A stretch of 64,000 nt of DNA from DYHD01 sp037445375 (GCA_037445375.1 JBBIKS010000005.1:1-64000); one strand, 5' to 3'. Counted from the stretch's first letter, positions 18,089-27,282 are shown. Made by a program: numbers and translations. Notes: generated by a model from the sequence alone, not told the origin.

Positions 18089-19345
18089 TCAAAACAGGAC
18101 TTCCACGAAGCGTCCGTCTGAGGATGCTTTTTTTGATTTAAACTGGACGAGGGCGCTTTTTCTTGGGTGTGTAAATCTTATTTTATTGGGGTCTATGCCG
18201 AGCTTATTGGAGAGGGGTTGCAAATAGGCTTCATCAATACCTAATACCATTTTTGCGCCGCTGTTGATGATTATGTCTTCGTTGAAATTTGAGCAGTTTT
18301 GCGTAGCAAGCACAAGTCCGATGCCGAATTTTCTTGCTTCTCGGCTGATGACGGCTATTATGTGGTCGGAAGCGTTATGGTCGATAAATCTTTGCGACTC
18401 ATCCACAACCACGAATGTATCTATTTCATTTTTGAAGCCTTCTCGGGTGGCGTTAATGAAGATTTGCTCCAGAGACAGTTCTACGAGGTAGCCTTGTTCT
18501 TCGACATAGAGGTTTCTCATATCGTAATGCCATACAGGTTTTGAGGGGTCAAAAGGGGGCGGTTGAGCTTTAAAGACGCCGAGGGCTTGCAGATTTTCTA
18601 TCCTATCGTATATTGCCTTTAGGATGTCTTTGGACTCGTATTTGATATATTGGTCTATTTCGTCTCCCAAAGTCAGTGAATCAATGTAGTGAGCGAACAT
18701 TGTTTTGAGATTTTCCTTGAGAGTCGAGATATCGTTTCCGTTATTTATTGATGTTTGTTCGGTAAGGCGGTAGAGCTGCAGGAGTTGACTGCTCAGGTAA
18801 TCTATTTGAGTAGATATCGCATACATATGTCCTACGAAGAAGCTTTTAAGTTTTTGACTGACGAGGTTTTTCAGGTCAATCAATGTCGGGGTGTTATTAT
18901 TGTTCCAAGTCTGAGGCTTATTGCTATCGTATCCCATAACCAAATATAGTTCTTGGAGCAGGTATCTGAGGGCGGCTTCTTGTTTATAGTCCAATTTAGC
19001 TGAGTAGCGGTTGATCATACCTATCAATGAGTTGATGCGTCTTCTTACGCCGCCGTAGTAAGGGTCTGGATTAATAGTGAGCGGGTTAATTCCGTATGGT
19101 GCTATCTCTGAGAACCTGACTGTTGAAGTATATTCCGGGTTGGTAGTGATATCTCCGTGGGGATCGAAGATGTGAATCCGGCGGATTTCCTGTTTATATG
19201 CTTGTGATATAATGTTTCTAATCTGGTAGGTTTTACCCGTTCCCGAACCGCCTACGATGATCCAGTGCCCGTTAATCACATCGTCGCTGTTCCAGGCTAT
19301 TTCCTCTTTAGGGTTTGACCGATTTTTTCCTATTGCAAGTAGCAA
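18089..19345 (-). CDS. HerA/VirB4-like AAA+ ATPase
   Basis: A 418-residue ATPase of the DUF87/HerA-TraG class. Walker A GGSGTGKT is at residues 32-39, the HerA-like IFDPHGDI strand follows, and Walker B VVVDESQRF is near 312. A sensor-like ATQNCSNF and a C-terminal segment with an arginine-rich end complete it. Such hexameric motors pump DNA or energise secretion. It lacks membrane segments and differs from the TraD and TraC ATPases encoded further right. Start is TTG at 19345 with AGGAG just upstream. It is divergently arranged with the HDOD gene, only 36 bases apart. Confidence 0.75.
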   Translation of the reverse strand: MLLAIGKNRSNPKEEIAWNSDDVINGHWIIVGGSGTGKTYQIRNIISQAYKQEIRRIHIFDPHGDITTNPEYTSTVRFSEIAPYGINPLTINPDPYYGGVRRRINSLIGMINRYSAKLDYKQEAALRYLLQELYLVMGYDSNKPQTWNNNNTPTLIDLKNLVSQKLKSFFVGHMYAISTQIDYLSSQLLQLYRLTEQTSINNGNDISTLKENLKTMFAHYIDSLTLGDEIDQYIKYESKDILKAIYDRIENLQALGVFKAQPPPFDPSKPVWHYDMRNLYVEEQGYLVELSLEQIFINATREGFKNEIDTFVVVDESQRFIDHNASDHIIAVISREARKFGIGLVLATQNCSNFNEDIIINSGAKMVLGIDEAYLQPLSNKLGIDPNKIRFTHPRKSALVQFKSKKASSDGRFVEVLF

Positions 19346-19381
19346 ATTATTCTCCTTTTTTGTTAATTGAGAGGTGGTAAC

Positions 19382-20245
19382 GTGTCATCTTTATTATTGC
19401 AAACAAAATTAGCGATAGACGATTTAAAATCTCTTCCTTTTTACAGAACATCTTATTATGGTATTATTTCGATTTTTTTAATCTCTGATAGAGAAAAATC
19501 GTTGACCCGGCTTTATGACATCATTTCCGCCGACAGCGGCTTGGCGGAGCGGATTTTGCGCGTTGCGAACTCGCCGCATTACGGTTTATCTGGCAGAATT
19601 GCAGACATCAAATATGCGATACTGCTTCTTGGTCTCGATGAGATTAAGTCTCTGGCGTATGCAATGATGACTGAAAGCATTTTTTCAAACGAGCAAAACT
19701 TATTAGATATTAAGAAGCTGCTTGCTCACAATCAGAAAGTTGCCTTCATTACATCAGCCATATCTGATATTGTGCCGGTATTGACTCCTAACGAAGCGTA
19801 TGTAGGCGGTTTGCTGCATGACATAGGGAGGCTCATATTTTGCAAAATAGACTACGAAAAATACAAGTCGATACCGATTGACAATATGTTGCAGTTTGAG
19901 ACAGAGCATTTTGGATGCACACACGAAGAAGTTGCCGCATATTATTTAAAAGATGCCCATTTACCGCCCGAGATTATTGAGATGGCAAGGAGACATCATT
20001 ATCCTTATGGGGTGGAACATCACCGGCTGGAGACGGTCATGATTACTGTTGCGGAGGCTATACTGCGGCAGATAGAGCCTGATGATTGGAGCGATAGCTT
20101 TTTGGCAGAAAGCGATCTTGCCTTACTGAAATCGGAGATAGCTATAGGCGAGAGAGAAACAGAATATATCTTGAGCAAATATGAAAATATAACCGAAAGA
20201 TACAAGTCATATTTTCTTGTCACTGAGAAGCCTCCCTCTATTTAA
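19382..20245 (+). CDS. HDOD-domain protein
   Basis: A 287-residue HDOD protein. The HDOD domain (about 10-205) contains IISADSGLAERILRVANSPH and LLHDIGRLIFC with His-Asp near 146-147. The family is usually non-catalytic and takes part in signalling. The C-terminal 80 residues are charged and helical. GTG at 19382 is used: GAGAGGTGG is well placed before it, whereas TTG at 19367 has no signal. Its stop overlaps leader-repeat copy 2. Together with the orphan PAS kinase it is the second signalling gene in this part of the element. Confidence 0.85.
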   Translation: MSSLLLQTKLAIDDLKSLPFYRTSYYGIISIFLISDREKSLTRLYDIISADSGLAERILRVANSPHYGLSGRIADIKYAILLLGLDEIKSLAYAMMTESIFSNEQNLLDIKKLLAHNQKVAFITSAISDIVPVLTPNEAYVGGLLHDIGRLIFCKIDYEKYKSIPIDNMLQFETEHFGCTHEEVAAYYLKDAHLPPEIIEMARRHHYPYGVEHHRLETVMITVAEAILRQIEPDDWSDSFLAESDLALLKSEIAIGERETEYILSKYENITERYKSYFLVTEKPPSI

Positions 20246-20308
20246 TATCTTATAGATCATCATAGCCCTCACGGGCAATACCTTTGGTATGCACCGTGGG
20301 GGTTTTTT
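20242..20308 (+). repeat. dispersed leader repeat, copy 2 (divergent)
   Basis: The box is changed to TTAATATCTTATAGATCATC. The outer stem CCCTCACGG/CCGTGGGGG is kept. The inner stem is ATACC-TTT-GGTAT, which replaces the G-U pair of other copies by A-U. That change is a pairing-preserving substitution and supports a functional RNA hairpin. T6 at 20303-20308. Confidence 0.8.
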
Positions 20309-20350
20309 ATTTTTTGACAATAAAGGAGAAAGAGAAAAAATGGGGGCACG

Positions 20351-20584
20351 ATGAAATGGAATAGATATCATGTAGGACTATTAATTACAAAAAACGGCGA
20401 TGCTATTTTCCAGTTCGAGAAGAAAGTTGATTTCTTGAATTGTGAGATTAACGAGTATTTCGGGGTGCGGGAGACTACCAAGAAGGATGCAAAAAAACGA
20501 ATGTGCGATAAGAAGCATTTGATTTTAGCGGACTTGAGGGAGAGATACCCACACAAAAATATCAAGAGAGTAAAAATAATCTAA
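20351..20584 (+). CDS. hypothetical protein
   Basis: A 77-residue basic protein (MKWNRYHVGLLITKNG...) with a C-terminal Lys/Arg-rich tail (YPHKNIKRVKII). It is the first gene after leader copy 2 and 23 bases before the sliding-clamp gene. No family recognised. Confidence 0.65.
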   Translation: MKWNRYHVGLLITKNGDAIFQFEKKVDFLNCEINEYFGVRETTKKDAKKRMCDKKHLILADLRERYPHKNIKRVKII

Positions 20585-20607
20585 AAAAAATTAAAGAGGA
20601 GAAAAAA

Positions 20608-21720
20608 ATGATAAGCATTCAAAAAAACGAGTTAAAAAGCAAATTAAACAAAATCAGTGGGATAATGACCAGCGATTTTATTACTTCAACGGCATTATTT
20701 GAGGTAAACAATGGCAGCTCAACAATCGTAGCGACTGACCTGGTGACGGCGTTAAGGCAAAAAATAACCTTATCATCTATGGAAAGCACAAGGTTCTGCG
20801 TTAATAAAAAGATCGTTGATATAGTGAAGGAGATAGACGATGAAAGCATAACGCTCGAGTATCACAACAACAATAAGCGTCTTTTGCTTCAAGCAGGCAA
20901 AAGCATGTTTAAGATACCATGCCGTCCGGCGGAAGATTATCCTCAGTGGCCTGCTTTTGAGAATGAGGAGTGGGTTGCAGTTAACGCTGAGGACTTTGCA
21001 GAGAACATCATGAAGGTGCTTTCTTTTATAGCACGCGACAAGTACGATGTAAAAAACTGCGTATTACTTGAAGTGACTGCAGACAGTATCAAGTACGTCG
21101 GCACGGATGGCTTCAGACTTGCGGTTATTGAAAAGAAGGCAGAGACGGGGATAACTGAAGCAAAGAAGTATCTTGTGCCCGAAAAGTCTGCTTCTGAAAT
21201 TACCAAATTTCTTTCCGGGAAAAAAGAGGTAACTCTTGGATTAGGCAATTTTCTCCTAATCCAAGCCGATGGAGACGAGATGGTCGTAAGACCGCTTGAA
21301 AGTAACAACACGTATCCGGCATATGAAAAAGCCATAACAACCGACTTTTCCAACCATTCAAGAATGTTCGTAAAAAAAGAACCCTTCATAAAGGCTCTAA
21401 AAATGATTTCGACATTAGCAAACGATAAGCCAGTGGTAAGACTGACAATAACCGAGAACAACTTAACAGTATCCGCTTCAAGCGATTTAGGTGAGGCATC
21501 TGACGAATTAGAGGTGCTTTATGATGGTGGGGAAGAATTTGAGATTGGATTCAATGCCAAGTTCCTATTAGATATACTGAGGGCAGCAAGCTCCGAGGAC
21601 CCGATATTCTATTTTGCCGGAGAGAAAAGTCCCTGTTATACAGAAGGCGGGGAAGGGGAGTTATATATAGTAATGCCAATGGTGATAACCAAGCCTAAGC
21701 CTACTAACCCAAATGAATAA
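20608..21720 (+). CDS. DNA polymerase III beta-subunit-like sliding clamp
   Basis: A 370-residue DnaN homologue with the three-fold clamp architecture. Signatures are VATDLVTALRQKI in domain 1, FIARDKYDVKNCVLLEV and VGTDGFRLAVIEKK in domain 2, and FEIGFNAKFLLDILRA followed by the C-terminal IVMPM(V) segment in domain 3. It encircles DNA and tethers polymerases. This is a second clamp on a mobile element and presumably complements or competes with the host DnaN during element replication. A GAGGAG ribosome binding site precedes the ATG, in an operon with the DNA methyltransferase gene. Confidence 0.9.
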   Translation: MISIQKNELKSKLNKISGIMTSDFITSTALFEVNNGSSTIVATDLVTALRQKITLSSMESTRFCVNKKIVDIVKEIDDESITLEYHNNNKRLLLQAGKSMFKIPCRPAEDYPQWPAFENEEWVAVNAEDFAENIMKVLSFIARDKYDVKNCVLLEVTADSIKYVGTDGFRLAVIEKKAETGITEAKKYLVPEKSASEITKFLSGKKEVTLGLGNFLLIQADGDEMVVRPLESNNTYPAYEKAITTDFSNHSRMFVKKEPFIKALKMISTLANDKPVVRLTITENNLTVSASSDLGEASDELEVLYDGGEEFEIGFNAKFLLDILRAASSEDPIFYFAGEKSPCYTEGGEGELYIVMPMVITKPKPTNPNE

Positions 21721-21732
21721 GGGAGGAGACAA

Positions 21733-22716
21733 ATGGCGCGTATTGCAGCTGAAGCTAAGATGGGGTATTATCCGACTCCTATTCTTTCTTTGCGGTATAT
21801 TGCGGATAGAATTGGAGTTGCTGCTTTAAGCAAGGTTCATTGTCTTGATCCTTGTTGCGGCGAAGGAAGTGCCATAAGATATGTAAAGGAGGTTTCGGCA
21901 GGAGGCAGAGCTGTTGTATGGGGAGTTGAGTTAGACGCTGATAGAGCGGCAAGGGCTATCGCATCTGGACTTAATGTGGAGCAAGGCTCCATGTATGAAG
22001 CGAGGATCAACCCGTTGGAATCAATGGGGCTGTTGTATCTCAATCCGCCGTATTCGACAGATGACGGTGAAAGGCTGGAGATGCAATTCCTCAGACACTC
22101 CGTAAAGTGGCTTGCGACTTCCGGTGTTATGGTATTCATAGTTCCTGAGCATATATTTGAAAAGCAGTCAAATAGGGACTGGATAGGACAGCACTTTATG
22201 GGTATCCGAGTTTATCGGCTTAACAGAGCCGACTATCCTGTTTTTAAGCAAGTAGTATTGTTTGGGATAAAAAGAGAAAAGAGGGTTGAAAATGGCGAAG
22301 TAATAAACCCGCCGCCTTATTCCTATATAGAGGAGACGGCGCTGGAGACATATTTAATCCCTGAGACGGTAGGTCCTTCGGTCTTTCAAGTGGGAGACAG
22401 TATATCGGACAAAGAGATTGACGAACACGCTTCTTTCACAAGAGAGAAATTAGAGGGGATATACAAATTTTCTCACGAAGTAAAAAAGATAAGTCCGCTT
22501 TTACCATTGAAGAACGGGCATCTCATAGCGTTACTATCGTCCGGGGTATTAAACGGCGAGGTGAAAAGAAACAGCGAGCATATTGTATTAAAAGGGTTCT
22601 CCGATAGAATAGAGACTCAAATAGAAACGGAAAAAGAGGTAATCACTAAGAATACCTATTCCGTGGGAATCAGAATAGTAGATGTGAGAAAGGGGGAGTG
22701 GTATGACATCAAATAA
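21733..22716 (+). CDS. DUF6094-type N6-adenine DNA methyltransferase
   Basis: A 327-residue class I methyltransferase. Motif I DPCCGEGSA (near 37-45) binds AdoMet, GVELDADRA is motif II, and motif IV NPPY (104-107) is the catalytic signature of amino-methyltransferases. The arrangement and the YYPTP start match the DUF6094 family found on plasmids and integrative elements. No target-recognition domain or restriction partner is obvious, so it is probably an orphan modifying or anti-restriction enzyme. Its end overlaps the next gene by 14 bases. Confidence 0.8.
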   Translation: MARIAAEAKMGYYPTPILSLRYIADRIGVAALSKVHCLDPCCGEGSAIRYVKEVSAGGRAVVWGVELDADRAARAIASGLNVEQGSMYEARINPLESMGLLYLNPPYSTDDGERLEMQFLRHSVKWLATSGVMVFIVPEHIFEKQSNRDWIGQHFMGIRVYRLNRADYPVFKQVVLFGIKREKRVENGEVINPPPYSYIEETALETYLIPETVGPSVFQVGDSISDKEIDEHASFTREKLEGIYKFSHEVKKISPLLPLKNGHLIALLSSGVLNGEVKRNSEHIVLKGFSDRIETQIETEKEVITKNTYSVGIRIVDVRKGEWYDIK

Positions 22717-23260
22717 TAATTCAAAATACTTCGTTTTGAAAAAAGATGGTATCGCCTGTAAGACGGATATTGGGCTTTATTATTCTCAAGAATATAGCAA
22801 AAATATCATATCTCCAATCTTCTCAATATATGGCTCTGTGCAGCAAGTCCGGGCGTTGTTTTCCCTATTCTCTATGGGGCATGAACTGTCATTAGTCAAT
22901 AATGACGGGGAGTCGGTTGTCAATCTTCGCAGAGACAGAGATATCCTTAGATTTAAAGGATATAGCATAGGGTATGGAAAGCAGCACGGAATGGTATGGA
23001 ATGAGCAATCAACAGATAAGAAAGTCATATACTGGTTTACGCCGGAAGAAAAGCAGGCTGCACTTTATACAGCTCTGCAAAGACGGAAGATACCCATTGC
23101 TAAAGACTGGATACCGTGGATTGAGAATCTATTAGAGAAGGAGGAGTATCTTATTCCGCTCGAAGGTTGGGGAGGAATCCAGGGCTGTCTGCTCGACCTT
23201 TACGGCGATGCGGATGATCGTATGTGCGATCTCATCTGCGAGAAATTAAAAGACAAATAA
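22703..23260 (+). CDS. hypothetical protein
   Basis: A 185-residue soluble protein overlapping the methyltransferase gene and followed by a terminator-like hairpin. It has a mixed alpha/beta pattern with a Trp-rich C-terminal half (WIPWIENLLEKEEYL, GWGGIQGC). No family recognised. Its position suggests it works with the methyltransferase/helicase group. Confidence 0.65.
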   Translation: MTSNNNSKYFVLKKDGIACKTDIGLYYSQEYSKNIISPIFSIYGSVQQVRALFSLFSMGHELSLVNNDGESVVNLRRDRDILRFKGYSIGYGKQHGMVWNEQSTDKKVIYWFTPEEKQAALYTALQRRKIPIAKDWIPWIENLLEKEEYLIPLEGWGGIQGCLLDLYGDADDRMCDLICEKLKDK

Positions 23261-23277
23261 AAAGAGTAAATATAAAA

Positions 23278-23331
23278 AACTAAAAGCCTCTTATGGAAGG
23301 ATTATTTCTTTTATGGAGGCTTTAGTTTTTT
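23278..23331 (+). terminator. intrinsic terminator or attenuator
   Basis: AACTAAAAGCCTC pairs with GAGGCTTTAGTT, followed by TTTTTT and then AAAACAAGGAG, the ribosome binding site of the next gene. It either ends the clamp/methyltransferase operon or attenuates into the next operon. Confidence 0.7.
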
Positions 23332-23346
23332 AAAACAAGGAGAATT

Positions 23347-23649
23347 ATGAGCGAATTAATAGTTATAGGCGGGATAGACATGGACATGGACATGGACATA
23401 GACATAGACAAGCTTAATAAAGACATAAGCCAAGAAGAAAATGACAAAAAAGAATATGCGGTTGTCTCATGGAGAGCAGAGGACATCATATTAGAGGCAA
23501 TATATCAAGGCACAAAGATAGAGCTAAAAGTAGCAGAAAATATTCTCAAAAAAAATGAAAAGGTGATACGCCGGGAAATGTATCTGGCAGGATGGCTCGC
23601 AATCGAGAAAATACTTACAAAAAGAAAAGCTGGAAAGGGTGGAAAATGA
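23347..23649 (+). CDS. hypothetical protein with Met-Asp/Ile-Asp repeats
   Basis: A 100-residue protein. Residues 11-21 read DMDMDMDIDID, encoded by a tandem hexanucleotide array (GACATG then GACATA units, 23377-23406), which could change copy number by slippage. The C-terminal half looks helix-turn-helix-like (TKIELKVAENILKKNEKVIR). It ends with a 4-base overlap with the SNF2 gene. No family recognised. Confidence 0.6.
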   Translation: MSELIVIGGIDMDMDMDIDIDKLNKDISQEENDKKEYAVVSWRAEDIILEAIYQGTKIELKVAENILKKNEKVIRREMYLAGWLAIEKILTKRKAGKGGK

Positions 23650-25826
23650 AACTTAAAGAGTTTATCGAAAAATACTCAGATGGAATAGCTGAGGTCATAG
23701 AGGAACGGCTTAATCCTGTATATAATCCCTTAAAGCCCGAAGGCGTTGAGGAATACGAAGCGAAAATGCCTAAACTGCTTCGATCTCCTTTCCCTGTGCA
23801 AGGGGAAGTCATAAAGGCGATCTCAAAGGCTCTCTATCATCAAAAGAGGGAAAAGTTGTTTGTTGTAGGGGAGATGGGGGTGGGCAAAACCCTACTTGCC
23901 CTGTCCACGATTTTCATGTCGCCTGTGCCTATGAGGAGCCTTGTAGTCTGCCCTACTCATTTAGTGGATAAGTGGATCAGGGAGGCTAAACATACTATTC
24001 CAGATGCTGTTGCAATAGACTTATGCGTCAAAGGAATAATCGGCATTCTTGAGAAATTAAGGTATGAAAGGAGCAAACCCAAGAGACACGAGGTATATGT
24101 TATCTCGAAAGAGAGGTTGAAGCTTAGTTATGCTTGGCGGGGCGCTGCGGCAAAGAAGAAGGGCAGTAAGTTTCCTTATTGTCCAAGATGCGGTGATGTC
24201 GCGATGCACAAAAATGACAAATACGTGACATTTGAAGAATTGCATAAGAAAAAGATCTCATGCAAATGCAAAGAACCCTTATGGCAGGCGGATCAAAAAT
24301 TAAGAAGGTATGCTGCTGCTGAGTTCATCAAGAAGCACTTAAAGGGCTTTTTCGACATTTGCGTTTTGGATGAAATCCAAGACTACAAAGCAGGAGAAAG
24401 CCTGCAGGGGAGAAGCATGGGAAGCCTGACATCCGCCGTTAAAAAGTGTCTGTGTTTGACAGGCACACTAAATAGTGGATACGCAGATGATCTTTTTTAT
24501 CTGCTTTACAGAACCGACGCTAAAGCTTTAAAGGACAGTGGTTTTAGTTATCGTGGCAGCGATAAATGGCTTGAGACATTCGGAACATTAGAGCGGGTTC
24601 AAAAGATTGAGAATCAGGACAACTACTACGGTAGGGGGAAGAAGAAGGGCGAGATAGTGAGAAAACGTCCCGGGGTATCTCCTGCAGTGGTAGGGAAATA
24701 TCTTTTGAGCAAGTCGGTATTTGTAAGGCTTGCCGATGTAATTGAGGGGTTGCCGCCTTATGAGGAGATCGTAATCGCCGTAAAGGGCGACAATGATCAG
24801 ATGACGCTTTATAATGCTTTGGAAGTAAAGCTTAGAAAAGCGGTAAAGGCATACAAGACCAAAGCGTTAGCGGCAATGCTGCAAGCCTTACTCAGCTATC
24901 CGGATTCCTGTGTATCATTTCCAGAAAACATAGAAATCAAAGATCGTCAAACCGGCAAGGTCCTTGAGGTGATACGTTCACCGATGCTTGAAATTGAAAA
25001 AGGCAAGCTGCTGCCGAAGGAGCAAGAGCTTATGGATCTGGTTAGAGACGAGAGAGCGCAGGGCAGGAAGGTTCTTTGCTATCTTACTTTTACTGATAGC
25101 AGAGACATTAGGCCGAGACTAAGAAGTATTTTAGAGAAAGAGGGCTTCAAAGTAGGCGTCCTGAATGCCTCTGTGGAGCCTAAGAAACGTGAGGCGTGGG
25201 TGAGGAACAACACTCACGACATAGATGTTTTATTAGTCAATGCCGAGCTGGTGAAGACAGGGTTGGACTTATATGAGTTTCCAACCGTTGTTTTCTATCA
25301 GATTGGATACAACATCTTTACGCTAAGGCAGGCAGCGCGGCGGTCATGGCGGATAGGGCAAACGCAACCGGTTAAGGTGATATTCTTATGTTATCAAGAC
25401 ACGATACAGGAGCTTGCCTTAGCTTTGATTGCCAAGAAGCTGGAAGTGGCTCTGTTAGTCGAAGGCGATCTGCCTGAAGGACTGGCGGAATACACCGCCG
25501 ATGACGCCTCGATAGCTAATGAAATCGCAAAATCGCTCATGGAGGGAACTAAGACAGCCAGTGCAGAAGCGGCGTGGGCTAACTTCAGGAAAAAAGAAGT
25601 CGAGTCCCAATTAGGCTTATGCAGGAACGAGACAATCTTCACTGAGACGGCTAAAGGAAAGCCTGCCAAGAAGACACTGACTGATAAGACCTCGATATCG
25701 GAAAATGTAGTAATAAAGATATCTCTTATTGAAACCGGCAAGAAGAAGCAAAGCACATTAGAGATAAAGTATGGAGAAATTGACAGTTTACTGAGCGGCA
25801 AGACTGCTCAGTTCTGTATGTTTTAA
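23646..25826 (+). CDS. SNF2-family DEAD-like helicase/ATPase with cysteine-rich insert
   Basis: A 726-residue superfamily 2 ATPase. Walker A GEMGVGKT is near residues 74-81 and the Walker B variant DEIQ near 240. The C-terminal lobe carries the SNF2 signature QAARRSWRIGQTQPV. A zinc-ribbon-like insert CPRCGD...CKCK lies between motifs I and II (about 180-215). SNF2 ATPases translocate on duplex DNA and remodel protein-DNA complexes. ATG 23646 is preferred because it overlaps the previous stop as ATGA and follows a purine-rich site; the 23592 start would run inside the upstream gene. Its stop codon lies in leader-repeat copy 3. Confidence 0.85.
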   Translation: MKLKEFIEKYSDGIAEVIEERLNPVYNPLKPEGVEEYEAKMPKLLRSPFPVQGEVIKAISKALYHQKREKLFVVGEMGVGKTLLALSTIFMSPVPMRSLVVCPTHLVDKWIREAKHTIPDAVAIDLCVKGIIGILEKLRYERSKPKRHEVYVISKERLKLSYAWRGAAAKKKGSKFPYCPRCGDVAMHKNDKYVTFEELHKKKISCKCKEPLWQADQKLRRYAAAEFIKKHLKGFFDICVLDEIQDYKAGESLQGRSMGSLTSAVKKCLCLTGTLNSGYADDLFYLLYRTDAKALKDSGFSYRGSDKWLETFGTLERVQKIENQDNYYGRGKKKGEIVRKRPGVSPAVVGKYLLSKSVFVRLADVIEGLPPYEEIVIAVKGDNDQMTLYNALEVKLRKAVKAYKTKALAAMLQALLSYPDSCVSFPENIEIKDRQTGKVLEVIRSPMLEIEKGKLLPKEQELMDLVRDERAQGRKVLCYLTFTDSRDIRPRLRSILEKEGFKVGVLNASVEPKKREAWVRNNTHDIDVLLVNAELVKTGLDLYEFPTVVFYQIGYNIFTLRQAARRSWRIGQTQPVKVIFLCYQDTIQELALALIAKKLEVALLVEGDLPEGLAEYTADDASIANEIAKSLMEGTKTASAEAAWANFRKKEVESQLGLCRNETIFTETAKGKPAKKTLTDKTSISENVVIKISLIETGKKKQSTLEIKYGEIDSLLSGKTAQFCMF

Positions 25827-25890
25827 TATCTAATAGTAACGCATAGCCCTCACGGGGTGGTACCTTTGGTATGCACCGTGGGGGTTTTTT
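25823..25890 (+). repeat. dispersed leader repeat, copy 3
   Basis: TTAATATCTAATAGTAAC box, outer stem CCCTCACGG/CCGTGGGGG and inner GTACC-TTT-GGTAT, then T6 (25885-25890). The next gene's ribosome binding region, rich in GGAG, follows at about 25900-25920. Confidence 0.85.
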
Positions 25891-25927
25891 ATTTAAACAG
25901 GAGTAGGAGGAGAAATAGGAAGGGATA

Positions 25928-26185
25928 ATGCAGAAAACAGACAAATACATATTAGTACCGATTGAAGAAGCGATCCTCAACATTGATGCGGTTGAGGGAG
26001 TGCCATACCGTGAGAGTGATGGCGGGGCAATTCATATTCCTGTCAGAAGCCTCATTAGGGGTTGGGCAGTAGATTGCATCAGCATTACAAAAGCTGAGTA
26101 TAAAAGAGGGGTAAGGGATGGGGAAGTATATCCCGTAGCAACCACTCGGCTAAATGAACCTTTAGTTAGAAAAATAAGGAGATAA
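25928..26185 (+). CDS. hypothetical protein
   Basis: An 85-residue protein (MQKTDKYILVPIEEAILN...), first gene after leader copy 3 and 13 bases before the DUF932 gene. No recognised domain. Confidence 0.65.
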   Translation: MQKTDKYILVPIEEAILNIDAVEGVPYRESDGGAIHIPVRSLIRGWAVDCISITKAEYKRGVRDGEVYPVATTRLNEPLVRKIRR

Positions 26186-26198
26186 GGAGGATAATAAT

Positions 26199-27155
26199 AT
26201 GTCGCACAATTTAAGTTTTGCCTCTGGAGAGGCTGAAATGTTTTTTTACGGTGATAGGCCGTGGCATGGCCTTGGCACACAAGTCGATCATGTTTTAACG
26301 GCGGAGGAAGCTTTAGATGCTGCCTATTTGAATTGGCAGGTAGAGAAGAAGCAGATATATTTTCAAGATAGCAATGGGATATTCACGGAAGCTAAAGGTT
26401 TTGCAGTAGTGAGAACCGATTGTGAAATACCTCTTGGTATTGTCGGGAGGAAGTATGTCCCAATTCAGAACAAAGAGGCGTTTGACTTTATGGACGAGCT
26501 TGTAATGACAAAAGAGGCTAAGTATCACACTGCGGGGGCGATAAACGATGGGGCAAGGGTATGGATTCTGGCGAAGCTGCCTGGCAGCATTGCAGTAATG
26601 GACAAAGACAATGTTGACAAATATCTTCTTGTTGTCAACAATCACGACGGAAGGGGGTGTTTAAAGGGGTTATTAACACCCATAAGAGTTGTGTGTCAAA
26701 ACACCTTGAACCTTGCCCTTATGCGGGCGCAAACATCCGTCAACATTGCTCACCTGGGCAACATAAACAATAAAAAGTTTGAAGCCCAAAGAGTGTTGGG
26801 AATAGCCATGACGCACTTCAAAGAGTTAGAAGAAGCTTATAAGAATTTTGCTTCTCATCAACTCACCAACACCGATCTTAAAAAATACATCAAAGAAGTG
26901 ATCCCTGGCGATTCCAAAATCGTTCAAAACATGAGGAATAAGGTAGAGGAGCTGCATGAAGTAGGAGTCGGCGCTGAAATGACGAGGGGCACTCTGTGGG
27001 GCGCTTATAATGCGGTCACAGAGTATATTGACCACTTCAGGATACAGAACTATGAGAAGAATCCGGACAGATACCTTGAGTATGTAAATTTTGGATCAGG
27101 GGCATATATGAAAACAAGAGCCTTTGAAGAAGCGACAAAGCTTATTTTAAATTAA
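26199..27155 (+). CDS. DUF932 family protein (phage/plasmid-like)
   Basis: A 318-residue protein matching the DUF932/TIGR03299 pattern: GDRPWHGLGTQV at about 25-36, VVRTDCEIPLGIVGRKYVPIQNKEAF in the middle, and the core VVNNHDG...LTPIRVVCQNTLNLAL. The family is common on phages, plasmids and ICEs and has no established activity. An AGGAGG site precedes the ATG at 26199, and a strong terminator follows. Confidence 0.85.
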   Translation: MSHNLSFASGEAEMFFYGDRPWHGLGTQVDHVLTAEEALDAAYLNWQVEKKQIYFQDSNGIFTEAKGFAVVRTDCEIPLGIVGRKYVPIQNKEAFDFMDELVMTKEAKYHTAGAINDGARVWILAKLPGSIAVMDKDNVDKYLLVVNNHDGRGCLKGLLTPIRVVCQNTLNLALMRAQTSVNIAHLGNINNKKFEAQRVLGIAMTHFKELEEAYKNFASHQLTNTDLKKYIKEVIPGDSKIVQNMRNKVEELHEVGVGAEMTRGTLWGAYNAVTEYIDHFRIQNYEKNPDRYLEYVNFGSGAYMKTRAFEEATKLILN

Positions 27156-27165
27156 GCCAACTAAT

Positions 27166-27203
27166 CCCCCCCGCGAGACACGAAAGTCTTGCGGGGGTTT
27201 TTT
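27166..27203 (+). terminator. intrinsic terminator
   Basis: CCCCCGCGAGAC pairs with GTCTTGCGGGGG over an ACGAAA loop, followed by TTTTTTG. A clear end to the operon started at leader copy 3. Confidence 0.85.
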
Positions 27204-27241
27204 GTTCAAAAAATAATGAGTCTTTGCTTTATTTTCTAAAA

Positions 27242-27266
27242 TAATATATATTTATAATATATATTA
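27242..27266. promoter_or_regulatory. palindromic operator/promoter upstream of vapBC
   Basis: A perfect 10-bp inverted repeat, TAATATATAT and ATATATATTA, is separated by TTATA. It lies 16 bases before the antitoxin GTG and contains -10-like hexamers. VapB antitoxins typically bind such palindromes. Confidence 0.6.
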
Positions 27267-27282
27267 ACGGGGGGGGTGTAGT

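Noticed and set aside
21733..25826. DISARM or restriction-modification system
   Set aside because: No DUF1998, PLD or endonuclease partner is encoded nearby; only the methyltransferase and a SNF2 ATPase are present.
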